From the NCBI GenBank assembly GCA_964360255.1, contig CAYHVK010000002.1, positions 168,782-232,781 on the forward strand: a stretch of 64,000 bases of DNA. Direction: 5' to 3'. The notes beneath the pieces were generated by a model that was not told where the DNA came from, ran no database searches, and saw nothing but the letters and a program-made list of their open reading frames with translations. The position numbers and the translations under genes were made by a program. Within the stretch, counting starts at the first letter, position 1. The number at the start of each line of letters is the position of its first letter. This document shows positions 53,892 through 62,590 of this stretch, one piece after another. This DNA is from CAYHVK01 sp964360255. Lineage in GTDB: Bacteria; Bdellovibrionota; Bdellovibrionia; Bdellovibrionales; UBA1609.

Positions 53892-55182
53892 AAGCGAGGA
53901 ACTGATTCCATTTCGAGAGCTGGCTCTCAGTCAAAAATACGTGGCAGATCGTGCCGCTTGAGCCGGCTTCGGTGCGGATGATCTTCGCTTCTCTGCCAAG
54001 CTCATAGATTTTGTGCTCATCTTCTTTGCGAAAATAAAGCTCCACTTCTTCCATCATCTTTTTCACTTCTGTCACCATCAGTTCTTTTAAGCGATCAATA
54101 TTCTTGCCTTCTAAAGCGCTAATGAAAACACGTGGGAATTGTTTCACCTTCAGTTGCTTTTCAAATGGGGCAATATCAATTTTATTGAAAACGTAGATGA
54201 TGGGCTTTTCATCCCACTTAAATTCTTTAATCAAGTTTTCAACGACTTCGATTTGCTGCTCCATCTGCTGCGAATTCAAATCAATCACGTGGAGCAATAC
54301 GTCCGCATCTGACGTCTCTTCTAAAGTCGCTTTAAAAGCTTCAATCAAATGAGTGGGGAGTTTGCGAATAAACCCCACCGTGTCCGTAATCACCGCGTGC
54401 TTAATACCCTCGAGATAAACCTGACGAGTGGTCGGGTCGAGCGTGGCGAACACTTGGTCTTTCACTAAAACATTGGCTTGAGTCAGACGATTGAGCAAAT
54501 TGCTTTTGCCTGCATTGGTATAACCAATCAATGCAAAGCTCGGAACTTTTGCTTTTCGGCGTTGCTGTCTATGTTGAGAGCGATTTTTCGCTACCACTTC
54601 AAGACGTTCACGAAGAACATCCATTTTCTCACGCACTTTACGACGATCAAGTTCTAGCGCCGTTTCACCGGGACCTCTTGTGCCCACACCGCCGCCGAGA
54701 CGAGAGAGGGAGCCGAGCCAACCACCGACCATGCGGGGATATTGATCCATGAGTTGAGCCAGCTCAACTTGCAATTTACCTTCGTAAGTTTGCGCGCGCT
54801 GAGCGAATATATCTAAAATTAATTGGGCGCGATCGAGAACTTTAACTTTCAATGCCGTCTCTAAGTTGCGCATTTGGCTGCCAGAGAGTTGGTGATCGAC
54901 AACGACGAGAGTGGCTTCAATGTCGGTGCAAAGTTTTGCAATCTCTTCGACTTTTCCCGAACCCATAAGAGTGGCGGGAATATATTTCGGCAAAGCTTGC
55001 ACGAGTGAGGCGACCACTTCGGCGCCAGCAGCGTAAACAAGCTCTTCAAGTTCGGCTAAACTTTCTTTAATATCATCGAAAGACTCAGATTTAAGACCCA
55101 CACCGATCACGATGGCTCGCTCTTGTTGGACCTTCCGGTTTAAGTGGCGGCTCACTGGAGGCTCCACTCGCGACTCCGGCAT
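53890..55182 (-). CDS. hflX: Ribosome-associated GTPase HflX
   Basis: About 430 residues from the ATG at 55182. An upstream in-frame GTG at 55239 lies inside a repeat arm and is not preferred. The N-terminal HflX domain (ERAIVIGVGL, then VVDHQLSGSQMRNLE) precedes the glycine-rich GGWLGSLSRLGGGVGTRGPGE linker. The G domain has GYTNAGKS, DTVGFIRKLP and NKID. HflX rescues or splits stalled ribosomes. Its stop codon is shared with repeat arm D-right. It lies 60 nt downstream of maeB on the same strand. Confidence 0.93.
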   Translation of the reverse strand: MPESRVEPPVSRHLNRKVQQERAIVIGVGLKSESFDDIKESLAELEELVYAAGAEVVASLVQALPKYIPATLMGSGKVEEIAKLCTDIEATLVVVDHQLSGSQMRNLETALKVKVLDRAQLILDIFAQRAQTYEGKLQVELAQLMDQYPRMVGGWLGSLSRLGGGVGTRGPGETALELDRRKVREKMDVLRERLEVVAKNRSQHRQQRRKAKVPSFALIGYTNAGKSNLLNRLTQANVLVKDQVFATLDPTTRQVYLEGIKHAVITDTVGFIRKLPTHLIEAFKATLEETSDADVLLHVIDLNSQQMEQQIEVVENLIKEFKWDEKPIIYVFNKIDIAPFEKQLKVKQFPRVFISALEGKNIDRLKELMVTEVKKMMEEVELYFRKEDEHKIYELGREAKIIRTEAGSSGTICHVFLTESQLSKWNQFLA

Positions 55183-55230
55183 CCCGTTGTGGTGCTGGTA
55201 TCCATTGCTGAGCTGCAGCGCCGAAAAGAT

Positions 55231-55245
55231 ACCGGGCACCTTTTA
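55231..55245 (-). repeat. Palindromic repeat remnant E
   Basis: Only the head of the repeat (TAAAAGGTGCCCGGT on the minus strand) is present. It begins exactly at the TAA stop codon of maeB and runs into the region just upstream of hflX. The rest of the unit is missing. Confidence 0.6.
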
Positions 55246-57531
55246 TTCACGAGCTTCCATGTAGGCTTGCGCCTCTAAAGAAGTGAGTACGATTGTATTT
55301 ACAATATCTGTCACCGTGCTTGTTCTTTGTACGACGTTGGCTGGACGACGAATGCCCATCAAGAATGGACCTAGAACTTCCGCTCCACCCATTTGCTGAA
55401 TCATTTTGTAAGCAATGTTACCTGAATCCAAATTCGGGAAGATCAAAATATTCGCGCCATTTTTAATTTCGCTGAACGGGAAGATGCGTTTCACGATATC
55501 TGGGTTGAGGGCGGTATCGGCTTGCATCTCACCATCAACAACTAAGTTCGGGTGTTTGCTTTTCACGATACGAGCGGCCTCTTGCATTTTGCGCGGCGAT
55601 TCGAACTCACCGGCAAAGTTTGAGAAGCTTAAAAAAGCAATTTGCGGTTCAATTTTAAAATACATCGCCACTCGTGAAGCGTGCACCGCAATAGCGGCGA
55701 GTTGTTCAGCGCTCGGGTTTACGTTCATTGTCGTATCAGCGAAGAAGAGCATGCGATCGCCATGAAGTACGATATTAAGGCCCGAGGCCACTTTACCGCG
55801 ACCCGTTCCGATCACTTTAAGAATGGGTTTCACGCAGTTGGCGTAAACGTTTTGCGCTCCGCTAATTGTTCCGTGAGCATCGCCCATACGAACCGCCATC
55901 GCCGCATAATAATATGGGTCTGACATCAAACGCTCAGCTTCAGTCGAGAGAACACCCTTACGTTTGCGAAGTTCATAGAGTTCGTTCGAGTACTTTTCAA
56001 AATGTTTATGTTTTGAAGGCTGTACGATCGGAAGCTCAAGTAATTCATCAAGTTCGAGTTCTTTGATTTTCTCTCTGATAATTTCTGGATAGCCAAGTAG
56101 TACCGGGCGACAGATTTTTTCACGGTGAATAGAAGAAAGGGCTTTCAAAATTTTACTACTACTACCTTCAGGGAAGATAATAATCGGAGGCTCTTGCTTC
56201 GCCTGAGAAATTTTAGTTTTAACACGATTGATGATCGTGCGAATGAAACCACGAGTAGAAGACTGTAAGGCCTCAAGGGACTCGCGATAAGCTTCAAGAT
56301 CTTCAATTGGTTTTTGAGCCACACCAGACTTCATCGCGGCTTCAGCTACGGCCGGGGCCACCGTCATCAAAACACGCGGGTCAAATGGCTTCGGAATAAT
56401 ATATTCAGCGCCAAAATGAAATTGCTTGTTCGAATAAGCAGCAGAAACGCTGTCGGGCACTTCTTGGCGCGCGAGTTCTGCTAACGCATGAACCGCCGCT
56501 AATTTCATCTCTTCGTTAATTTGTGTGGCTTGAGTGTCTAAAGCGCCACGGAAAATCGAAGGAAAGCCTAAAACGTTATTCACTTGGTTCGGATAATCTG
56601 AGCGACCAGTGGCCATAATGCAATCTGGGCGAACTTCTTTGGCTAGCTCAGGCAAAATTTCTGGGTCAGGATTGGCCATTGCGAAAATAACGGGTGTTTT
56701 CGCCATTGTTTTCACCATGTCTTGGGTCACTGAGTTGGCAACACTCAGTCCCACGAAAACATCGGCATCAACTAAAGCTTCGGCTAAAGTTTTTGCTTTT
56801 GTCGGATTCGCAAATTCGGCTTTATATTTGTTCATTCCTTTAACGCGATCTGGGTGAATCACGCCTTGAGAGTCGCATACAACGATATTTGATCTTGTGA
56901 CTCCGAGAGAAACAAAAATCTTCGCGCAAGAAATAGCCGCAGCACCGGCGCCGTTAAAGACAACTTTAATATTTTTCAGTTTCTTTTTTGCAATTAAACA
57001 AGCGTTGAGAAGTGCAGCTCCACAAATAATGGCCGTGCCATGTTGGTCATCATGAAAGACCGGAATTTTTAAACGCTTTTTAAGTTCTTCTTCGATGTAA
57101 AAACATTCAGGGGCGGCAATGTCTTCGAGGTTGATGCCGCCGAAAGTGGGCTCTAAAGCTTGAACGGCTTGAATAAATTGATCAGGATCTTTCGCCGACA
57201 TTTCTAAGTCGAAAACGTCGATGCCGGCGAACATTTTAAAAAGAACGCCTTTACCTTCCATCACTGGCTTAGAAGCGAGGGGCCCGATATCACCAAGACC
57301 TAACACAGCTGTACCATTTGAGATAACGGCAACAAGATTGCCTTTAGTCGTGTACTTGTAAACATCAGCTGGATTCTTAGCGATCTCTAAACATGGAGCT
57401 GCAACACCTGGTGAATAGGCCAGTGAGAGCATGTATTCAGTGTCACATTTTTTACTAGAGCGAACATCAACTTTGCCGGGCTTGCCCTTGAAGTGGTACT
57501 CGAGGGCGGCTTTTTCTAAATCTTTTTTCAT
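55243..57531 (-). CDS. maeB: NADP-dependent malic enzyme with phosphotransacetylase-like domain (MaeB)
   Basis: About 762 residues from the ATG at 57531, which matches the usual MaeB start (KKDLEKAALEYH, then LAYSPGVAAPCLE); the frame stays open to 57591. The malic domain has IFHDDQHGTA-type sequence (VFHDDQHGTAIICGAALLNA). The NAD(P) fold has VFNGAGAAAISCAKI. From about residue 430 a phosphotransacetylase-like domain follows, ending LEAQAYMEARE. It makes pyruvate from malate. The added domain is regulatory in known MaeB proteins. It is divergent from the beta-oxidation operon. Confidence 0.93.
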   Translation of the reverse strand: MKKDLEKAALEYHFKGKPGKVDVRSSKKCDTEYMLSLAYSPGVAAPCLEIAKNPADVYKYTTKGNLVAVISNGTAVLGLGDIGPLASKPVMEGKGVLFKMFAGIDVFDLEMSAKDPDQFIQAVQALEPTFGGINLEDIAAPECFYIEEELKKRLKIPVFHDDQHGTAIICGAALLNACLIAKKKLKNIKVVFNGAGAAAISCAKIFVSLGVTRSNIVVCDSQGVIHPDRVKGMNKYKAEFANPTKAKTLAEALVDADVFVGLSVANSVTQDMVKTMAKTPVIFAMANPDPEILPELAKEVRPDCIMATGRSDYPNQVNNVLGFPSIFRGALDTQATQINEEMKLAAVHALAELARQEVPDSVSAAYSNKQFHFGAEYIIPKPFDPRVLMTVAPAVAEAAMKSGVAQKPIEDLEAYRESLEALQSSTRGFIRTIINRVKTKISQAKQEPPIIIFPEGSSSKILKALSSIHREKICRPVLLGYPEIIREKIKELELDELLELPIVQPSKHKHFEKYSNELYELRKRKGVLSTEAERLMSDPYYYAAMAVRMGDAHGTISGAQNVYANCVKPILKVIGTGRGKVASGLNIVLHGDRMLFFADTTMNVNPSAEQLAAIAVHASRVAMYFKIEPQIAFLSFSNFAGEFESPRKMQEAARIVKSKHPNLVVDGEMQADTALNPDIVKRIFPFSEIKNGANILIFPNLDSGNIAYKMIQQMGGAEVLGPFLMGIRRPANVVQRTSTVTDIVNTIVLTSLEAQAYMEARE

Positions 57532-57537
57532 GGCTGC

Positions 57538-57566
57538 ATTTTGGCTCTGATGCATGATGTTGTCAA
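57538..57566 (-). promoter_or_regulatory. Putative maeB promoter
   Basis: On the minus strand, TTGACA (57561-57566) and CAAAAT (57538-57543) are 17 nt apart. The chosen ATG begins six nt after the -10, which would give a leaderless mRNA. Confidence 0.35.
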
Positions 57567-57656
57567 AATGTACCTGGCTCTCCAACTCCATGCGTGATCA
57601 GCGCGTTTTTCTCTGGTAGCCTTTTTACTGGTCATTTCTATTACGGAGAATCATCT

Positions 57657-59000
57657 ATGAAGAGCGATCGCGATGTAGTCTTAATTGACGGAATACGAAC
57701 CCCCTTTGCTAAATCTGGTACAGATTTGAAAGATATTCACCCGGCCGAACTCGGCACGCGCGCGGTGAGTGAGCTTTTCACTCGTACAGGCCTCGATACA
57801 AACGAAGTTGATGAAGTGATTATGGGGAATACCGGCAACCCTTCTGATGCGGTTAATATTTCGCGGGTTGTGGCTTTGCGCTCGGGTGTGCCACAAAAAG
57901 CTTCAGCTTTTACAGTTCACCGCAACTGTGCTTCGGCGCTAGAAAGTATTGCCACGGGTTTTGACCGTATTAAATCAGGCACACTTGATGTTGTAGTCGC
58001 TGGCGGAACCGAAAGTATGTCGCAAATGCCTGTTCTTTTACCTAAGAAAATTCAGGATATTTTCGGTAAGCTGTTCGTTGCAAAAGGCCCTGGGCAAGCG
58101 ATTCCGCAGCTTTTCAATCTTTTGAAGGCCGACTTAAAACAAATCCAAGCGCTTTTTACGGCCAACCAAAGAGATCCTTACTTCCCGGTGATTTCGATCA
58201 TGCAAGGTCTGACAGATCCTTTTGTGGGTATTAACATGGGGCAGACAGCTGAGATCTTAGCTAAAGAGTTCGGCCTTTCTCGCGCTATGCAAGATGAGTT
58301 CGCCCTTCATTCTCATCAGAAAGCAGTGGCGGCGACTAAATCAGGTCGTTTCAAACAAGAAATTGCCCCTGTGTTTATTCCGCCACAGTTTAAAAAAGTT
58401 GTAGCTGACGACGTAGGCCCACGTGATGGCCTAACAATGGAGCAGCTCGCTAAGCTTAAACCTTTCTTCGATAAAAAATACGGCTCAATCACAGTTGGTA
58501 ACTCTTGTCCTATTACTGATGGCGCCGCTGCAGTTTTATTAATGAGCCGTGCTAAAGCCACATCTCTCGGACTCAAACCAAAAGCAAAGATCGTCAGTTA
58601 CGCTTTTGCAGGTTTAGAGCCTGAGCGTATGGGTCTCGGCCCAGTTTACTCAACTCCTGTGGCATTAAAACGCGCCGGCTTAACTTTAAAAGATATGGAT
58701 TTGATCGAACTGAACGAAGCCTTTGCGGCCCAAGTGATGTCGTGCGTGCGAGCTTTCGAAAGCAAAACATTCGCGCAAGAAAAACTCGGCCTGAGCGAAG
58801 CCGTCGGTATGGTTGATCCAAACAAGCTGAACGTGAATGGTGGAGCGATTGCTCTCGGTCACCCAGTTGGCGCTACAGGCACACGCCTTGTCGTCACTTT
58901 GATGAAAGAGTTAGAGCTACGTAAGAAGCAGTTTGGTTTAGCAACACTGTGTATCGGTGGCGGCCAAGGTGGATCAATTATTTTAGAGAATGAGGCATAG
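57657..59000 (+). CDS. fadI: Acetyl-CoA C-acyltransferase (FadI-type thiolase)
   Basis: A 447-residue thiolase for the last step of fatty-acid beta-oxidation. The ATG at 57657 is chosen because ACGGAG lies nine nt upstream and the protein then starts at the usual position before VVLIDGIRTPF. The nucleophile Cys is residue 91 in HRNCASALES. NVNGGAIALGHPVGATGTR and CIGGGQGGSI are the other active-site motifs. Length and its pairing with a FadJ-type gene suit FadI rather than shorter FadA. It ends three nt before fadJ. Confidence 0.92.
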   Translation: MKSDRDVVLIDGIRTPFAKSGTDLKDIHPAELGTRAVSELFTRTGLDTNEVDEVIMGNTGNPSDAVNISRVVALRSGVPQKASAFTVHRNCASALESIATGFDRIKSGTLDVVVAGGTESMSQMPVLLPKKIQDIFGKLFVAKGPGQAIPQLFNLLKADLKQIQALFTANQRDPYFPVISIMQGLTDPFVGINMGQTAEILAKEFGLSRAMQDEFALHSHQKAVAATKSGRFKQEIAPVFIPPQFKKVVADDVGPRDGLTMEQLAKLKPFFDKKYGSITVGNSCPITDGAAAVLLMSRAKATSLGLKPKAKIVSYAFAGLEPERMGLGPVYSTPVALKRAGLTLKDMDLIELNEAFAAQVMSCVRAFESKTFAQEKLGLSEAVGMVDPNKLNVNGGAIALGHPVGATGTRLVVTLMKELELRKKQFGLATLCIGGGQGGSIILENEA

Positions 59001-59002
59001 AC

Positions 59003-61159
59003 ATGAGCATCCAAGAGAGCATTCGAATGACCCGCCCCGGTGGTGCGGACATCGCAGTTGTTGAATTTGATTTAGTGGGCGAGAAAGTAAATAAACTTTC
59101 ATCGCCGGTGATGATGCGCCTTAAAGAAGTCGTCGAAGAACTTCGCACGTCTTCATATAAAGCCGTAGTTTTAATTTCTCGTAAGCCCAAGATTTTTATT
59201 GCTGGCGCTGATATCGAAGAAATTAAAAATCTCACAACTCCAGAAGCTTTCAGAGAAGCAGTAGGTAAGGCTCATGGCATTTTCAATGCCATTGAAGATC
59301 TTCCGATGCCTGTGATCGCAGCCATCAACGGAGCTTGCCTCGGTGGGGGTTGCGAACTTTCACTGGCTTGTGATTACCGCGTAGCTGCCGATAATTCAGC
59401 GACAAAAATCGGTCTTCCAGAAATTAAACTCGGAATCATCCCAGGCTTCGGCGGTTGCGTTCGTCTTCCGCGTGTGATCGGTTTGCAAGCGGCTTTAGAT
59501 ATCATCCTCGCTGGTAAATCAGTGGATGGTAAAAAAGCTCTTAAAATCGGTTTGATTGATGAATTAATCCCAGAGGCTATTCTTGAAAGTCGTGCACTTG
59601 CGCTAGCAGGGGAATTAATCGCAAAAGGCGGAAAAAAACGCCATAAGAAGTATGAACCTAAAGGGGCAATGAATAAGGCCTTAGAGTCTTTCGTTGGGAA
59701 GCCCGTTGTTTTCTCTCAAGCGAAGAAAGCTGTATTAAAAGAAACTAAAGGTTTCTATCCCGCTCCACTTAAAGCTCTTGAAGTGATTAAAAAAACTTAC
59801 GGCTCATCGAATCGTGATCGCTCTTTAGAGATCGAACTTGTAGGTTTCTTAGAGGTGGCAGTTACAGCTGTTTCTAAAAACTTAATCAACTTGTTCTTTA
59901 TGATGGAGAACGTGAAAAAACAAACGGGCGTTAGTGATGCCAGCGTGAAGCCACGTGAAGTGGATCACTTAGCTGTACTCGGCGCTGGTGTTATGGGTGG
60001 CGGAATTGGTTATGTTTCTGCCGATAAAGGCATTGTCACCCGTATGAAAGATATCTCTAACGATGGTATTGCTTTAGGTTTACGCTCAGCTCACGCCATT
60101 TGGCAAAAAGCTCTACAGCGTAAGCGTATGACGACTTTCGATTACGCAACGAAGTCGGCGCTTTTAACAGGTGGCCTTGATTACAACGGGTTCAAACAAG
60201 CCGATGTAGTTGTTGAAGCTATCGTTGAAGATATGAACGTAAAGAAGAAAGTCATCGCTGAAGCTGCCGGCCAGTGTGGTCCTAATACGATCATGGCGAC
60301 AAATACGTCTTCATTAAGCGTGACTGAAATGGCTAAAGCTCATCCAAATCCAAAAACCTTTTTGGGCATGCACTTTTTCAATCCGGTTCATATGATGCCA
60401 CTCGTAGAAGTGATCCGTGGCCCAGAAACTTCAGATGAGGCGGTGGCCACTATTTTTGCCTTATCGAAAAAACTGGGTAAGACTCCGGTTGTTGTTAAAG
60501 ACGGCCCAGGCTTCTTGGTGAATCGTTTACTTTTACATTATATGAGTGAATCCCTTTACCTTCTTGAAGAGGGAATGGGCGTTGAAACTCTAGATCGCTA
60601 TTTCACTCACAAGTTCGGTATGCCAATGGGCCCGTGCCGCTTGATGGATGAAGTTGGCCTCGATGTCTGCGTAAAAGTTTTGAAAATTTTCAAAGACGCT
60701 TACAGCGATCGCATCCAAGTTTCTGATCTGGCTAAAAAGCTCAGCGAATCAGGTCGCCTCGGCAAAAAGAATTCAAAAGGTTTCTATTTGTATGACGACA
60801 AAGGTAAGCAGCTTGAAGTGGATCAAACGATCTACAAAGATTTGGGCTTAGGTTCGCCAACGAACAAAGTGCCAGAGAAAGAGTGCATCGATCGACCAAT
60901 GTATTTAATGGTCAACGAAGCGGCCATGGCGATGCTTCAAGACCATATCGTAGATACTCCGGCCAACTGCGATCTTGCGATGATCATGGGTACAGGCTTC
61001 CCACCATTCCGCGGTGGCTTACTCAAGTGGGCTGACTCTGTGGGCAGTAAACAAATCGTCGACGATCTAGAAATGTATGCCTCTAAACACGGCGTGCGCT
61101 TTAGACCATCAATGGCCCTCACAAACCTCGCGAAGAACGATCGTAAGTTCTACGCGTAG
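59003..61159 (+). CDS. fadJ: Fatty acid oxidation complex alpha subunit (FadJ-type)
   Basis: A 718-residue fusion of enoyl-CoA hydratase and 3-hydroxyacyl-CoA dehydrogenase. The crotonase half has FIAGADIEEIKNL and INGACLGGGCELSLACDYR, forming the oxyanion hole with an active-site Glu in LPEIKLGIIPGFGG. The dehydrogenase half has VLGAGVMGGGIGYVSA (NAD fold), then FFNPVHMMPLVEVIRG with the catalytic His, and a C-terminal helical domain. It forms an operon with the thiolase and is followed by a clear intrinsic terminator. FadB is the alternative name. Confidence 0.93.
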   Translation: MSIQESIRMTRPGGADIAVVEFDLVGEKVNKLSSPVMMRLKEVVEELRTSSYKAVVLISRKPKIFIAGADIEEIKNLTTPEAFREAVGKAHGIFNAIEDLPMPVIAAINGACLGGGCELSLACDYRVAADNSATKIGLPEIKLGIIPGFGGCVRLPRVIGLQAALDIILAGKSVDGKKALKIGLIDELIPEAILESRALALAGELIAKGGKKRHKKYEPKGAMNKALESFVGKPVVFSQAKKAVLKETKGFYPAPLKALEVIKKTYGSSNRDRSLEIELVGFLEVAVTAVSKNLINLFFMMENVKKQTGVSDASVKPREVDHLAVLGAGVMGGGIGYVSADKGIVTRMKDISNDGIALGLRSAHAIWQKALQRKRMTTFDYATKSALLTGGLDYNGFKQADVVVEAIVEDMNVKKKVIAEAAGQCGPNTIMATNTSSLSVTEMAKAHPNPKTFLGMHFFNPVHMMPLVEVIRGPETSDEAVATIFALSKKLGKTPVVVKDGPGFLVNRLLLHYMSESLYLLEEGMGVETLDRYFTHKFGMPMGPCRLMDEVGLDVCVKVLKIFKDAYSDRIQVSDLAKKLSESGRLGKKNSKGFYLYDDKGKQLEVDQTIYKDLGLGSPTNKVPEKECIDRPMYLMVNEAAMAMLQDHIVDTPANCDLAMIMGTGFPPFRGGLLKWADSVGSKQIVDDLEMYASKHGVRFRPSMALTNLAKNDRKFYA

Positions 61160-61212
61160 AACTTGCGCGTAGGACACCTGAAGTGTGTGTCACGTGTGCT
61201 CAAAGAATTAAG

Positions 61213-61240
61213 AAACCGAGGCTAGCCCTCGGTTTTTTTT
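61213..61240 (+). terminator. Intrinsic terminator of the beta-oxidation operon
   Basis: AAACCGAGG and CCTCGGTTT form a nine-bp stem with a five-nt loop, followed by an unbroken T-run, about 54 nt after the fadJ stop. Confidence 0.85.
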
Positions 61241-61255
61241 ATGCCTTCAAATCTC

Positions 61256-61297
61256 ACTCCGCTCGAAGTCGAGGAATTCCTCGACTTCGAGCGGAGT
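61256..61297. repeat. 42-nt perfect palindrome
   Basis: Positions 61256-61297 are self-complementary with no loop, centred on an EcoRI-like GAATTC. It sits between the fadJ terminator and the convergent gene ending at 61337. No T-run follows on either strand. Confidence 0.8.
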
Positions 61298-61336
61298 AGT
61301 ATGTGAGGTATATCTTATTGATCGCTAAAGCGGTGC

Positions 61337-62590
61337 TTACTTAAGATTGAAAGTGAACCCCATTGTCCAAATCATAGATGGAAGATCTATGGCTCGGCCG
61401 CCTTTGATGTCGAATGAGAAATTATCGAAGTTGAGGCGGGTGACGACGAGTGGAGCAATACGGAGCTCACTGCCTTTTTTAGATTTATATCCACTGGCAG
61501 AAGCAGAGTCGATATTTGTCATAAAGGCATTGAGCTCAAAACCTAAGCCAATACGATTGTCAGCCATTTTGCGAATGGCCGAGGCATTAAAGTCGAGAAT
61601 AATGGTTTGATTGTTATCTGCGAAAGCATTGCCGTTAAAATCCATTCGGCTTTTGCCGTAACCCAAGCAGGCACCTACACCGTACTCAGTGAAGAAGCTG
61701 CGATATCCAAGCTGTAGGCCAGGGCAGAGCACTTGGGCGAGAGCATTGCCATCGCCACTGCCAGCTCCTGAATAGCTGAAGGTCTCTTGCCAGAACATGT
61801 ACTGGGCATAAGCATCGATAAAGAATTTTTTACGTTTTTTCTTCGCTAAATCTTCAACTTCAGTGACGCGAGCGTTAAACGCTTCAGCTTTGTCCGCCGG
61901 GAATTCACTTTGAATTAAGAAATCATAAGTTTTTTTGATTTCATGTTTCATCTCGGCGCGTTCGCGGGCGTTCATTTTGCTAAAGCGCTCAACGTAAATT
62001 TGTGATTTAGCTTCACCGTAGCAGCCTAATAAAGCTAAATGATTTTTGCGAAGTTTGCTGAGGTATTCAGAGACGTCTACAGTTTCATCTTTTTTGGTTT
62101 TTAAGTACTCAGGCCACCACGGCATATAAGTCTTCATGCCGTGTTCAGAGGCCATGACAGCTTTACTGTAATTGAATGTACGTGTGCTCCAGAGACAAAT
62201 CGTCGCTGGTATGGCGACCGGAGTTTCTTTTGAAGAGAGATCAAAACGAGCTTCAAGTTCTTTGATGGCTTTGCCGTACTGACCGCCACGAGCGGTCTTC
62301 TGTGCCTCTTTTAAAATCGCGCTCGCAGCGCTGGTCTGCTTCGATGCTTTAGCAGTATCTTTAGAAGATATCACTTCAGGTGGCGACGCTTTTTTAACTG
62401 GCGCTTTGCCGGGTGCTTTCTTAGCTTTTTTTGGAGCGGGTTCGTCCCAGTCTTCCATTATCTCAGCATCTGTTAACAATTTTTGACTGGCAGGTTTCTT
62501 TTTAGCTGAGGTTTTGTTTTGAGCGAGCGTCTGGCCACCGATGATGAATAAGAAACTAAGAATAAGAAGGCGAAGCAGACTTAAAACCAT
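61337..62590 (-). CDS. Exported protein with Lys/Pro-rich linker and barrel-like C-terminus
   Basis: About 417 residues from the ATG at 62590; a frame to 62617 adds nine residues before the signal. A signal peptide ends TLAQN and is followed by a linker of about 70 residues rich in Lys, Ala and Pro. A helical domain (about 100-240) precedes a region of beta strands ending GFTFNLK, as in outer-membrane barrels. Its start overlaps the stop of the CxxCH gene upstream, so the two are coupled. No family is recognised. Confidence 0.65.
   Translation of the reverse strand: MVLSLLRLLILSFLFIIGGQTLAQNKTSAKKKPASQKLLTDAEIMEDWDEPAPKKAKKAPGKAPVKKASPPEVISSKDTAKASKQTSAASAILKEAQKTARGGQYGKAIKELEARFDLSSKETPVAIPATICLWSTRTFNYSKAVMASEHGMKTYMPWWPEYLKTKKDETVDVSEYLSKLRKNHLALLGCYGEAKSQIYVERFSKMNARERAEMKHEIKKTYDFLIQSEFPADKAEAFNARVTEVEDLAKKKRKKFFIDAYAQYMFWQETFSYSGAGSGDGNALAQVLCPGLQLGYRSFFTEYGVGACLGYGKSRMDFNGNAFADNNQTIILDFNASAIRKMADNRIGLGFELNAFMTNIDSASASGYKSKKGSELRIAPLVVTRLNFDNFSFDIKGGRAIDLPSMIWTMGFTFNLK

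Noticed and set aside
55183..55239. GTG start for hflX at 55239
   Set aside because: It falls inside the repeat arm and the added 19 residues do not resemble HflX; the ATG at 55182 gives a normal length.
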